NCBI RefSeq assembly: GCF_023515995.1
Contig: NZ_CP097320.1
Location: 2,914,001-2,978,000 of the forward strand
Length of the DNA: 64,000 nt
Source of the DNA: Candidatus Mycobacterium methanotrophicum
GTDB taxonomy: Bacteria > Actinomycetota > Actinomycetes > Mycobacteriales > Mycobacteriaceae
Direction: 5' to 3'
The notes below the pieces were generated by a model, which made no database searches, was not told the origin of the DNA, and saw nothing but the letters and a program-made list of their open reading frames with translations. Both the position numbers and the translations under genes were made by a program. Position 1 is the first letter of the stretch; each line of letters starts with the position of its first letter. Positions 26,201-35,017 of this stretch are shown here, piece by piece.

Positions 26201-28925
26201 GGGCGTGCACATTGAGATGCCTTCGGGCCGCGACCACGTATGGCAGGCAGACGTCGGAACGGAGACGATGCCGTGGCTGGCCGATCACCAAGTGCGTGGG
26301 CAGGTTGTCATGTCGTCGGCGGGTTTTGCCGAGATGGCTTTGGCTGCCGGCTGCGAAGCTCTTGATCTGCCGACCCAGTCCATAGCGGTCACCGAGCTTG
26401 AGGTCGAACAGGCTCTTGTTCTCGATTGCCACACCCGGGTCACGACACAGCTTGCTCGAAGCGACGACGGGATTCACGTTCAGATTCATGGTAGTTCGGC
26501 TGATGCCACCTGGCAGCGGTATGCGGTGGCCAGCATCGAGGTGACGCAACAGGATAGTCCTGCCGAACCGGTCCAGCCTTCTAGCGAGTCGGGAACCGAG
26601 ATGTCGGTTGCAGATTTTTACGCCACGCTCCGACGCTCGGGAATACATCACGGGTCGGCGTTTTCCGCCGTGACCAGGATCGTTCGGACTTCCAGCGATG
26701 CGGTGGAGACCGAAATTGTGTTGCCTGATGAGGCTGTAGACCATCGAAGTTATCGCATTCATCCGGTGATGCTCGACGCGGCGCTGCAGAGTTTCGCTGC
26801 GTCTATACCGAATGAATTGCTGCAAGATCAGAACAACATCCTTTATCTGCCAGTGTCGTTGGGAACGATTCGATTGTTTGGGCAGGTTGGTCGACGGGCC
26901 CGGTGCCGTGCCGAACTGGTGAGCTCAGAACATGAGAGCGGCGCCCCGCGGGGCCGGATCGTGCTCATGGACGACACCGGGACGCAAACCGCGCAAATCA
27001 CCGGCGTCGAGTTGCGGCCAATCGGCCCCGTTATTGGGGCGTTGCCGCTAGAGCAGAAGATCTTCGACACCGAATGGGTAGAAAGCTCGCCGGCGGAAAT
27101 CAGTCCGTCGGCTGCTCCTCCTGGCCCCTGGCTGCTGTTGGTCGACGACGATGCCGAGACAAAAGCCTTTGTGGCAGAATTTATTGCCCGCTTCAGCTCA
27201 CCGACCCGGCGATTGATAAGCGAAGAGTTGTCGAATGAGGCGGCGGTTCGGCAGGCTCTCAGGAGAAACGGTGCTGATGCCGAGCTTTCGCCGGCTGGCA
27301 TCATCGTATTCGTCGGAAGGCGTTCATTTGACCACAACGACGGGGATGGTGCGATCCGGCGTGCCCAACAGTTGATCTGGTCGATCTGGGTAGCGGCGCA
27401 CGCTGCAGTCGACAGCCGGCAACCGAAATCACCACGGCTTTGGTTGGTAACACGTAACGGTCTTTCGGCTCAGGGCGATGAGCCGGGAGATCCGGTGATC
27501 GGCGCCCTCAAAGGCCTCGTTCGCAATTGGCGGTTCCCCGGCGAGGCGGCTCGTGTCCTCGCCGGCGAGCCGGATGCGGCTGTCACCCTCGTCGATCTCG
27601 ATTCCGCCGACGACATCACGGCGGCACTGATGAGCGAGATCGAGTCACCGGGGAGCGACGACGTGATCGCATGGCGCGGGCAGCGCCGATACGTTGAGCG
27701 GCTCTGCCGTGCGACGCTCGACTCAGGTCAGCGCGCGGCGGTTGTCCGTGGGGACGGCTCATACATTGTCACCGGGGGGCTGGGCGGCTTGGGCCAGGTC
27801 GTTACGCGGTGGCTGGTAGAGCGCGGCGCGGGGCGGGTTATCCTCAATGGGCGAACCAAGCCCTTAAACCATCAGGTCCTGGACGACTTGGCGAACGCTG
27901 CCGAAATCGTCTTCGTTTCAGGTGATATCGCTTCGCCGGAAGTGGCTGAGCGGCTCGTGGCGGCTGCCGAGGAAACCGGGTGGCCATTGCGGGGCGTCGT
28001 GCACGCCGCGGGCGTGACCGGCGACGGTTTGGTCGCCGCTCATACCCAGGAAGAGATGGAACGGGTATGGGCGCCCAAGGTGGTCGGTGCATGGCGGCTG
28101 CACGCGGCGACTGCTAACCGACGGCTTGACTGGTGGGTTGGCTTCTCCTCGATGGCCACACTTTTGGGTTTGCCGGGTCAACTGGCCTACGCAACCGCGA
28201 ACGCGTGGCTTGATGCCCTGATGGCGTGGCGACGTGCATCAGGTCTGCCCGCAACTGCGATCAACTGGGGCCTGTGGTCGGACGTGGGGATGAGCCGCTC
28301 GCTGACATCCAGTGTGCTAGACCCGATCACGCCCGACGAAGGCGTCGAGGCGCTGGAACGGCTGGTGGGTGGCCACCTCACTCGGGTAGGGGTGGGGCGA
28401 CTGCGGCTTGACCGCGCCGCCGCGGCGAACCCCGAGTTCGGCGAACTCGGCTACTTCCAGACGATGGTCGAGAAATTCGTCACATCCAGTGCCGACGGCC
28501 GTGGAATTGAGGTAGAGGATCAATCGGTAGCATCGGTTCCGGGTTGGTCACGGATGACTGCCGAGAACCGGCTCAACGAACTGGTGGCCAGGCTTCGAGC
28601 CCTGCTGGCGCGCGAACTTCGGATGCCGGTGTCAGCGGTCGACGTGGATCGGCCATTTCCCGAGTTGGGGCTGGATTCGATGATGGCGATGACGATCCTC
28701 AAAGAGACGCAGCGGTTAGCTAACGTCAAAGTGTCGGCTACGACGTTATGGAACAACCCGACTATCTCATCATTCGCCGCGTATTTAGCAGAAATGCTTG
28801 CGCGACAAGAAGTTCCACATGAGAGCAACGTCGATCCGGCACCCGGCCCGGTGGGCGGTGTGTTGGATGAGTTGTTCGACAGTGTGGAGTCGGTTCAGGC
28901 GGGTAGTGAGGGCGGTATTTTTTGA
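23262..28925 (+). CDS. Type I PKS: ACP-KS-AT-DH-KR-ACP (PpsC/D-like body with PpsA-type loading ACP)
   Basis: 1,887 residues from ATG 23262. N-terminal ACP (Ser near 42, [16 protein letters not shown]), KS ([35 protein letters not shown]), AT ([18 protein letters not shown]), then a dehydratase. The first DH motif is HQVRGQVVMS, with Ser in place of the final Pro of HxxxGxxxxP; the second, MLDAALQ, is normal. KR (GGLGGLG; LAYATANAWLD) and a C-terminal ACP (GLDSMMAM) follow; no enoylreductase is seen. The C-terminal tail VLDELFDSVESVQAGSEGG matches the tail of the ppsC-like gene at 62951. In PpsC/D an N-terminal ACP is not expected. Its stop overlaps the ATG of the ppsD remnant (TGATG). It should give an enoyl product if the DH is active. 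Confidence 0.85.
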   Translation: MTATFSVAALRHWLVDYLTTNIGCDATEIDPDASLWDLGVGSRDAVVLSGELAELLDRPVSPLEFWQHSTINALAEYLTKPESEAEADGTDQSGRSFADEPIAVIGLGCRFPGDIHGPESLWQFLCEGRSAVGEVPRDRWRPFENSSPEAEAALSNTTRWGSFLTEIDAFDNEFFEISPREAAWMDPQQRLLLEVAYEALEHAGIPVDSLRRTQAGVFAGACSGEYGYLTSTDLSQVNAYSGTGGALSIIANRVSYFFDLRGPSVTVDTACSSSLVAVYLACQSLRAGDSSLALVAGVNLLLSPVVTRSFDQAEAMSPTGRCRSFDASADGFVRGEGCGVAVLKRLSDALRDGDSVLAVVRGSAVNQDGRSNGLMAPNPAAQMAVLRAAYANAGVPLDGVDYVEAHGSGTLLGDPIEARALGTVLGRARPPRTPLLIGAVKTNLGHLEAAAGIAGFIKTVLSLQRGHIPGNLHFENPNPHIPFENLRLKLVAEQTVWPSVDRVRRAGVSAFGFGGTNAHVVLEQAPATEPVAEAAAPAVSTLVVSGKTPARIASMAGLLAEWMSGEGAGVPLADVAYTLNHHRTRHKHFAAVCVRDRAQAVAGLTALAAGEPAAGVVEPYERLPGSGTVFVYSGQGSQWVGMGQRLLADEPTFAAAVAELEPAFLAATGFSLQHVLATGEAVIGIERIQPVLVGVQLALTELLRSYGVEPDAVIGHSMGEVTAAVVAGALSPADGLRVITTRARLMSRLSGQGAMALLELEAPAAEALVADYPDVTAAVYAAPSQTVIAGPPEQVDAVIAVVDAQGRLARRIEVDVASHHPTIDPILRELRSALGDLAPIAPRIPLISTTDRTSREPLFDADYWVANLRNPVQFSQAVAAAAENCATFIEVSPHPLLTYAIGETLSSTSSTARFTVTSALKRAEDETLFFHTQLAALDVRTRQAESGRLVHIPSSPWLHAKHWAVSRSPKQRLPDAHPLLGVHIEMPSGRDHVWQADVGTETMPWLADHQVRGQVVMSSAGFAEMALAAGCEALDLPTQSIAVTELEVEQALVLDCHTRVTTQLARSDDGIHVQIHGSSADATWQRYAVASIEVTQQDSPAEPVQPSSESGTEMSVADFYATLRRSGIHHGSAFSAVTRIVRTSSDAVETEIVLPDEAVDHRSYRIHPVMLDAALQSFAASIPNELLQDQNNILYLPVSLGTIRLFGQVGRRARCRAELVSSEHESGAPRGRIVLMDDTGTQTAQITGVELRPIGPVIGALPLEQKIFDTEWVESSPAEISPSAAPPGPWLLLVDDDAETKAFVAEFIARFSSPTRRLISEELSNEAAVRQALRRNGADAELSPAGIIVFVGRRSFDHNDGDGAIRRAQQLIWSIWVAAHAAVDSRQPKSPRLWLVTRNGLSAQGDEPGDPVIGALKGLVRNWRFPGEAARVLAGEPDAAVTLVDLDSADDITAALMSEIESPGSDDVIAWRGQRRYVERLCRATLDSGQRAAVVRGDGSYIVTGGLGGLGQVVTRWLVERGAGRVILNGRTKPLNHQVLDDLANAAEIVFVSGDIASPEVAERLVAAAEETGWPLRGVVHAAGVTGDGLVAAHTQEEMERVWAPKVVGAWRLHAATANRRLDWWVGFSSMATLLGLPGQLAYATANAWLDALMAWRRASGLPATAINWGLWSDVGMSRSLTSSVLDPITPDEGVEALERLVGGHLTRVGVGRLRLDRAAAANPEFGELGYFQTMVEKFVTSSADGRGIEVEDQSVASVPGWSRMTAENRLNELVARLRALLARELRMPVSAVDVDRPFPELGLDSMMAMTILKETQRLANVKVSATTLWNNPTISSFAAYLAEMLARQEVPHESNVDPAPGPVGGVLDELFDSVESVQAGSEGGIF

Positions 28926-29302
28926 TGCGGTCGTTTTTTTCGCGTGTTTCGGCGATGTCGGCCGAGCAGCGGGGTGTGTTGGTTGAGCAGTTTGATAAGT
29001 CGTCGCGTGTGGTGGGGGCGGAGCCGGGATGGCGCCGGGTCGGTTGGCTGGGGTGCGGGCGGCGGTGATGATGGGGGTGTATTACACGGAGTATCAGACG
29101 ATTTCGGGGCTTGATCTGGACGGCATTGATGCGTATTCGGCGACGGGTAATGCGCATGCGGTGACGGTGGGGCGGATTGCGTATTTGTTGGGGTTGCGGG
29201 GTCCGGCCGTGGCGGTGGATTCGGCGTGTTCGTCGTCGTTGGTGGCGATTCATTTGGCGTGTCAGAGTTTGCGGTTGCGGGAAAGTGATGTGGCGTTGGC
29301 GG
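28925..29302 (+). pseudogene. ppsD-like PKS, 5' remnant cut by IS3
   Basis: ATG 28925 overlaps the stop of the upstream PKS. It starts with a docking segment (FFSRVSAMSAEQRGVLVEQF, then DKSSRVVGAEP) like that of ppsD at 62951 ([20 protein letters not shown]). Directly after AEP the frame breaks. KS sequence resumes from GVRAAVMMGVYYTEYQTISG through [19 protein letters not shown], so about 130 residues of the KS are missing. Similarity stops at RESDVALA near 29301, where IS3 sequence begins. The rest of ppsD, and any ppsE or drr genes once present, are absent from this set. Confidence 0.8.
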
Positions 29303-30460
29303 CGCGGTGCGGATCGTGCGGGAGACCGGCAAATCGATCGCGCAGGTGGCTCGGGAGCTTGGTGTCAACGCGGGCCGCTGGGTAACTGGTGCGCCCAAGA
29401 GCGGCGACGTAGGGCTGGCGGTGACGGCGGGTTGGAGGAGTCCGAGCGCCAAGAGCTGATCCGGCCGAGAAGGGAGAATGCGGAGCTGGCGATGCAGCGT
29501 GATGTCCTCAAGCGCTCCTGCGCCCTGTGGGTTCGAGAAGCGATGGGCCAGTAGAGATGTCGAGGTTCATCGACTCCCAGAGGGCGCACTACGGCATCAC
29601 GTACGCCACGGCGTGTCGAGTGTTGGGGGTATCGCAGTCGTGGTTCTACAAATGGCGCCACGGCGATGCGTCACTACGGCACGCCCGCCGCAGGGCACTG
29701 ACCGCTGATATCGGGCGATTGTTCGCAGCGCATAAGGGTAAGTACGGGTCCCCGCGGATCTGGGCAGACCTTCGCGATGAAGGCTGGACCGTCAGTGTGA
29801 ACACCGTCGCGAAGATCATGCGTGAGCAGGGCATGGCGGCTCGCTCCAAACGGCGCCGACGACATTGCACCCGGCCAGGAAGATGTCGGTGGCGGGCGCT
29901 GGACCTGGTCAAACGCAAGTTCGCCGCTCAACAGCTCAACGGCAAGTGCTACGGCGACGGCGCCGAAGTGGAAACCTACGAGGGCAAGCTGCAGTTGGAT
30001 TCGGTGCTGGACATGGCCTCACGGCGAATCATCGGGTTCGCTATCGGTGAGCACCACGACGCCGAGCTGGCCTACGGGGCGCTGTCCATGGCGGTGGCGG
30101 TGCGCGGCGGAAGACAGGAGATCGCCGGGGTCACCTTGCACACCGATCAAGGCAGCGAGTACACGGCGGGTGCGTTTCGGGCTGCTCGCCAACGCTGCGG
30201 GATCCGCCAATCGATGGGACGGCCGGGCTCGGATCTGGATAACGCGGTGATCGAATCATGGTATTCCACTTTGGAATTCGAGTTACGCATGCTGGCGCAC
30301 TTCGACACCAAGGTCCAGGCCCGCCGTGAGCTGGTCGCCTGGATCGACGACTACAACACTGATCGTCGTCATTCGGCACTGAACATGCGATCTCCGCCGC
30401 AGCACGAACAGCAGCTCCGTAACGGCGGGTCCGAATCCGGGCAAGCGTCATGAGTGCATC
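29303..30460 (+). mobile_element. IS3-family element (ends approximate; orfA degenerate)
   Basis: The left boundary is set by the end of KS similarity at about 29302. OrfA (from about 29307) reads RIVRETGKSIAQVARELGVN, a helix-turn-helix, then shifts frame before GNWCAQERRRRAGG and ESERQELIRPRRENAEL, ending at 29554. OrfB follows at 29557. The right end lies just past 30453. The element sits at the joint between the broken ppsD and the papA5-like gene. Confidence 0.75.
29557..30453 (+). CDS. IS3-family transposase OrfB (DDE integrase)
   Basis: 298 residues from ATG 29557; the frame is open slightly upstream, as expected for a frameshift-expressed OrfAB. It has HTH_21-like YGSPRIWADLRDEGWTVSVN, then the rve core: GDGAEVETYEGKLQLDSVLD (first Asp region, with the usual GDxTEI altered to GDGAEV), LHTDQGSEYTAGAF (second Asp) and GSDLDNAVIESWYSTLE (catalytic Glu). 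It ends with WIDDYNTDRRHSAL. OrfB is full length, but because orfA is frame-shifted the element is probably not autonomous. Confidence 0.85.
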   Translation: MSRFIDSQRAHYGITYATACRVLGVSQSWFYKWRHGDASLRHARRRALTADIGRLFAAHKGKYGSPRIWADLRDEGWTVSVNTVAKIMREQGMAARSKRRRRHCTRPGRCRWRALDLVKRKFAAQQLNGKCYGDGAEVETYEGKLQLDSVLDMASRRIIGFAIGEHHDAELAYGALSMAVAVRGGRQEIAGVTLHTDQGSEYTAGAFRAARQRCGIRQSMGRPGSDLDNAVIESWYSTLEFELRMLAHFDTKVQARRELVAWIDDYNTDRRHSALNMRSPPQHEQQLRNGGSESGQAS

Positions 30461-30688
30461 GCACCCCGGCAGGGAGCAGTATGGAGGTGTCCTCGCCGGC
30501 GTCAAGGCCAAGCCCTACCGGTGGCCTACGGCCAGCGTTGACACCGGCTGCGGGCACCCCCTCTTGGCCGCTACCCGGGGCAGCGGCAAACAACTTGACC
30601 ACAAGATCCCTACAACTGAAGTCTCCACGGAATCAGGGGAGGCCCACCGGCATAAACTCGTCATCGCGTTCGATAACGGTCAGGGAGT
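30454..30688. other. Gap between IS3 orfB and the papA5-like gene
   Basis: 235 bp. It must hold the right end of the IS3 element and any leader of the papA5-like gene. Open frames here have no recognisable family, and no clear promoter motif stands out. Confidence 0.4.
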
Positions 30689-31963
30689 GTGAATTTGTTT
30701 CCATCTTCGGTCATTCGGAAGCTGGCAAATAGCGAGGAAATGCTCGCCGAGACCCAGAATTTTGTGGGTCTCGCCGCGCATATGAAGGGCCCAGTCGATA
30801 TCGACGCGCTGTCCGCTGCCTACGACGCGCTACTCGAAGCGCACCCGATCCTTTATGCTCACCTCGAACGGGGGCCAGACGGACGGCATCAGATCGTCGC
30901 CGATGACCTTCTTCCCAAGGACATCGAGGTCATCGAGCTCGTTGACCCGGCGGCCGAAGGTCCCCCGCCCCACTTCGACCAAAGCGAGTCACTGGTCCAC
31001 CTCCGAGTGATCATCCGCGACGGGCAGGCGCAGCCGACTCTTTACGTCCATCACAGCCTCGCCGACGGTCATCACATGTTCAGCCTCGTTGAGGAAGTGC
31101 TGTCCTACTACACCGAGGTGGTCAGCACTGGAAGCATCCGTTCGGTCACCGTCGAAGCCGCGCCCGAATCGATCGAGACGGTGCTCGCCGAACGGGGTAT
31201 CCACAAGCAGAAGCGCTCCGGTATCGAGCGGTTCATGCCGGCGATGTTCGCCTACGACCTTCCGCCATCTCGGCGAGCGGCTACCGGCGTCAAACCGGTG
31301 TCACCCGTGCGTGTCCCGATGGTGTCGTGCCGGTTGAGCGAGCGCCACACCGATGACGTCGTTTCGCTCTGCCGTGCACAGGGGCTCGGACTGACGTCCA
31401 TGCTCGCTGCCGCTATCCTCATGGCGGAGTGGCAGATTCGCGGTACGCCCGATATCCCGGTTCCGTTGCTCTACACCGTTAACCTGCGCTACTTTCTCTC
31501 CCCACCGGTGTCCGCGACCGGATGCACCAACCCGGTGGGATTGGCGACCTATCTCGCCGAGATCGATCACAAGACGCGTGTTGTCGATCTCGCCCGCGAC
31601 ATCGCCGACACTTTTCAAGCAGACCTGTCCGAGGGTGTAATCCAACAGTCTCGGCTGCACTTTAGCCCGCAGTACATCGGGAACCCGCCGAGTTTGCCTG
31701 ATGTCGTCGTGCTCTCCGATAGCGGTCTGGTTCCTCCCGTGTGTACACCTCCCGGCCTGGAAGTGGTCAGCACTCACGGCGAGATGTTCTTCGCCGTCAG
31801 CGCCGGAATTGACATCTACTTCACCCAGCTATTCGCCGGAAAGTTGGACGTCGAGTACCACTCGCATGGACCGGTGCCGGAAAGATCGCTCGAGGCAGTG
31901 CGTTCGACGCTCTGCAGCATTGCCGAGCAGCACACCGCGACCAGTGTAGGACTCGCGCAGTAA
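30689..31963 (+). CDS. PapA5-like polyketide-associated acyltransferase (copy 1)
   Basis: 424 residues from GTG 30689; a TTG two codons later would align better with PapA5, which begins at the FPxSVIRKL segment. The catalytic HHxxxDG motif is present as [11 protein letters not shown] near residue 130. Other family blocks are [28 protein letters not shown] and [16 protein letters not shown]. PapA5 transfers mycocerosyl groups from Mas to the two hydroxyls of phthiocerol. It is the last gene of the plus-strand set and is related to the papA5 at 49092-50381. Because ppsD-ppsE-drr are missing between it and the PKSs, it may have lost its native promoter. Confidence 0.85.
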   Translation: MNLFPSSVIRKLANSEEMLAETQNFVGLAAHMKGPVDIDALSAAYDALLEAHPILYAHLERGPDGRHQIVADDLLPKDIEVIELVDPAAEGPPPHFDQSESLVHLRVIIRDGQAQPTLYVHHSLADGHHMFSLVEEVLSYYTEVVSTGSIRSVTVEAAPESIETVLAERGIHKQKRSGIERFMPAMFAYDLPPSRRAATGVKPVSPVRVPMVSCRLSERHTDDVVSLCRAQGLGLTSMLAAAILMAEWQIRGTPDIPVPLLYTVNLRYFLSPPVSATGCTNPVGLATYLAEIDHKTRVVDLARDIADTFQADLSEGVIQQSRLHFSPQYIGNPPSLPDVVVLSDSGLVPPVCTPPGLEVVSTHGEMFFAVSAGIDIYFTQLFAGKLDVEYHSHGPVPERSLEAVRSTLCSIAEQHTATSVGLAQ

Positions 31964-32283
31964 TTGAGTGGGTTCCGGTGGGCGTGTCGCGGTGTGGTCC
32001 GCTGTGAGCGTGTAGTTCCAGTCGCCATGGAAGTCGGTGGCGGTGCAGTTCACGATCACAGCCCGGTCACGCAGGCGCGCCGACGATCACCACAATCACC
32101 CCAGAAATCACACCAGCCACGTCCGTCTAACTGCGAAACTCAAGCAACGTATTGCGGGCTTAAATGCAGCCGAGACTGCCCTCAGCCACCAGATGGAAAC
32201 AATTGATACTCCCCTGACCCGTTGCGAACGCAATACCCATTATGGTGTACGAGGCGCGATTGGGTCGACCGGGGTGCTCGTTC
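31964..32283. other. Gap between convergent papA5-like and ACP genes
   Basis: 320 bp between two genes that point at each other. No open frame here resembles a family I know. A terminator is expected, but I could not identify a convincing stem-loop with a U-tract. Confidence 0.4.
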
Positions 32284-32733
32284 TCACAACACGTTACCGC
32301 TCTCGCTGCCCGCCGAAGCCGACTCCACATTGTCGAAAAGCTCATCCAACACGCTGCTTGCCGACTCCGGCATCGGGTCGACAGGGTCTTCCTCCGACCC
32401 ATCGTCGGAGACTCCGGGCTTCGCAAGCAATTCCGCTAAACACGCCGACAACGACGCGATGGTCGGGTGATCCCATAACAGCGTCGCCGACACTTCGAAG
32501 CCCAATGACCGCTTAGCCTCTCCGAGGACCGACATCGCAATCACCGAGTCGAATCCCAATTCGGGGAATGACCGGTCGACGTCCACTTCGGATGCGGGCA
32601 TGCCGAGCTCGCGGGCGATGATCGCCTGGAGCCTGGCCTCGATTTCGCCGGTAATGTTCTCCGCGGGAATCTGCGACCATACAATCGCCGCTGCTTCGTC
32701 GCGCGAAGCGGCTGCTGTGCGAGCCGGCTCCAT
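32284..32733 (-). CDS. Small acyl carrier protein with PKS docking tail (possible C-terminal PKS remnant)
   Basis: 149 residues from ATG 32733, preceded by a GAGCGGAGAA ribosome-like site. The ACP core reads ARELGMPASEVDVDRSFPEL with the phosphopantetheine Ser in GFDSVIAMSV, then SATLLWDHPTIASLSACLAE. The tail VLDELFDNVESASAGSESG matches the C-terminal tails of the PKSs at 23262 and 62951. It lies 16 bp after the stop of the truncated PKS. It is either the last ACP of that PKS, freed by the deletion and now translated alone, or a true discrete ACP. All residues needed for function are present. Confidence 0.65.
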   Translation of the reverse strand: MEPARTAAASRDEAAAIVWSQIPAENITGEIEARLQAIIARELGMPASEVDVDRSFPELGFDSVIAMSVLGEAKRSLGFEVSATLLWDHPTIASLSACLAELLAKPGVSDDGSEEDPVDPMPESASSVLDELFDNVESASAGSESGNVL

Positions 32734-32749
32734 TGGGTTCTCCGCTCTT

Positions 32750-35017
32750 TCAAGTGGGTTGGTTAGCCTTACCTGGATGATTCTGGATTGTGGTCTTTAG
32801 CCCGCGGCGGGCAGGTATGCCGGGGTGGGGTTGGCGACGCTCGGCAGCGGGAGTTTCGCGGCGGTGAGGTAGACGATTGTGATCATGACCATAGCAACGC
32901 CACAGCTGGGTCAGCGCCAATCCCATCGCCACCAGCACCGGCTGGATGCGCTCAATGCCGACCACCGGCTTTCCGGCGGCCAGCACCTCCTGCAGCGAAA
33001 ACCCCGCCTGCTCAACAAAAACCGGCTCCAACTCAGCCACCGCCGCCGCGAAGACCGGCTCATCGGCCAACAACTGCCGGCCCATGCCCGCCCACTGCGA
33101 ACCCTGCCCCGAATACACGAACACCGTGCCCGCCCGGCACTGCCCCCGATGCGGGGCCACCACCCCCTCAGCCGACCCGCCCGCCGCCAACGCCCGTAAC
33201 CCGGCCACCGCCTGCTCACGATCCAACGCCGCCACCGTCGCAAACACCGCATGCCGGGCCCGATGATGATTGACGGTATGGGCCACCTCGGCCAGCGCCA
33301 CACCGGCCCCCTGACCCTCCATCCACCCCGCCAGCATCCCCGCCGCCGAGGCCACCCGCTGCGCCGTCTTGCCCCCCACCACCAGCGTGGTCACCGCCGA
33401 GGCCGGCTCCGGCCCGCCCGCCGCCACAGGCCCCGGATCCGGCCCTTGCTCCACCACCACATGAGCATTGGTGCCACCGAAACCAAACGCCGACACCCCC
33501 GCCCGCCGCGGCTGACCTGTCACCGGCCAGTCACGAGGCTCATCAACAACTTTCAGTCGCAGATTGTCAAAAGGGATGAGCGGGTTAGGGTTGTCGAAGT
33601 TCAGGCTGGCCGGGATGCGCCCACGCTGCACCGCCAGCACCGCCTTGATAAACCCCGCGATCCCGGCCGCGGCCTCCAGATGACCCAGATTCGACTTCAG
33701 GGCACCGATCAGCAGCGGAGCGCTTTCCGGGCGTCCGCGGCCCAGCACCCGTCCCAGGGCGCGGGCTTCAATGGGATCACCGAGCAACGTGCCGGTTCCA
33801 TGGGCCTCGACATAGTCGACCTGACGCGGCTCGATGCCGGCATTGGCGTAGGCCGCGCGCAGCACGTCCATCTGCGCTGCCGGATTGGGCGCCATCAACC
33901 CATTGGACCGGCCATCCTGGTTGACCGCCGAACCGCGCACCACCGCCAACACCGGATCACCGTCGGCCACGGCGTCGGCGAGCCGCTTGAGCACCACCAC
34001 CCCACAGCCCTCACCACGAACAAAACCGTCGGCGCCGGCGTCAAAAGCATGACACCGACCCGTCGGCGACATCGCCTCGGCCACATCAAAACTGCGGGTC
34101 ACAGCAGGCGACAGCAGCAGGTTAACCCCACCGGCAACGGCCAGGCTGGACTCACCGGCCCGCAGACTCTGGCAGGCCAGATGCACCGCGACCAGCGATG
34201 ACGAACACGCCGTATCCACCGTCACCGACGGCCCCCGCAGGTCAAGAAAATACGAAAGCCGGTTGGCGATGATGCTCAGCGCACCCCCGGTACCCGACCA
34301 CGCATCCACCTGGCTCAAATCCATCGACGCCAAATACCCGTACTCCCCGGCACAGGCCCCCACAAAAACCCCGGTCCGGCTCTGACGTAACGAATCAGCC
34401 CGAAGACCGGCATGCTCCAACGCCTCGTAGGCCACCTCCAGCAACAGCCGCTGCTGCGGATCCATCTTGGCCGCTTCCCTCGGCGAGATCTCGAAGAACT
34501 CCGCATCAAAAGCGTCGATATCGGTCAAAAACGAACCCCAACGCGTCGTGCCCGACAACGCGGCAGCCACCTCCGGCGAACCGTCATCAAAACCCGCCCA
34601 CCGATCCGGCGGCACCTCCCCCACCGCGCACCGACCATCACCCAGAAACCGCCAAAAACCCTCGGGCCCAAAGACATCACCCGGGAAACGACACCCCACA
34701 CCGATCACAGCCACCGGGTCGTCAGCCGAAATTTGGTCCTGGCGCGGTACCGGCTCGGTATCGGAATCAGGTTCGCAGCTGGTAAGAAATCGCGCCAAGT
34801 CGTCGATGGTCGGGTGTTGCCATAACTCGACGGGCGACACCGGGCGCTCGAGCAATTCGGACAGCTCGCCGGAGAGCACCACCGCATCGCGCGAACCGAT
34901 CCCCAGATCCGAGAACGATGCATCCGGGTCGACCTCTCCCGGGTCGCAGCCGATGGTCGCGATGAGATAATCGGTCAGCCAGGTCCGCAACTCAGCGCCG
35001 GAAGGAGTCGCCGTCAT
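32750..35017 (-). pseudogene. PpsA-type PKS truncated inside the AT domain (ACP-KS-partial AT)
   Basis: 755 residues from ATG 35017, which overlaps the stop of the upstream PKS by 4 bp (ATGA). It has an N-terminal ACP ([16 protein letters not shown]), a complete KS ([35 protein letters not shown]) and the start of an AT up to [10 protein letters not shown] at about 32888, before the GHSMG active site. The last 45 or so residues are unrelated. In another frame the same stretch reads TAAKLPLPSVANPTPAYLPA, which looks like the end of a different protein. AT, KR and any DH are lost. From 32888 to 34891 it appears identical to part of the PKS at 35014-40509. Confidence 0.85.
32888..34891. repeat. 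2,004-bp direct repeat, copy 1
   Basis: This segment corresponds to 38380-40383 with a constant offset of 5,492 bp. The translated products of both copies read the same in several frames, and I saw no base difference where I compared them. It covers the second half of the N-terminal ACP, the whole KS and the first part of the AT. Outside it the two PKS heads differ clearly, for example in the first 45 residues. Confidence 0.9.

Noticed and set aside
31964..32283. Possible gene or RNA between papA5-like and ACP genes
   Set aside because: No open frame with a family match and no convincing stem-loop with a U-tract was found.
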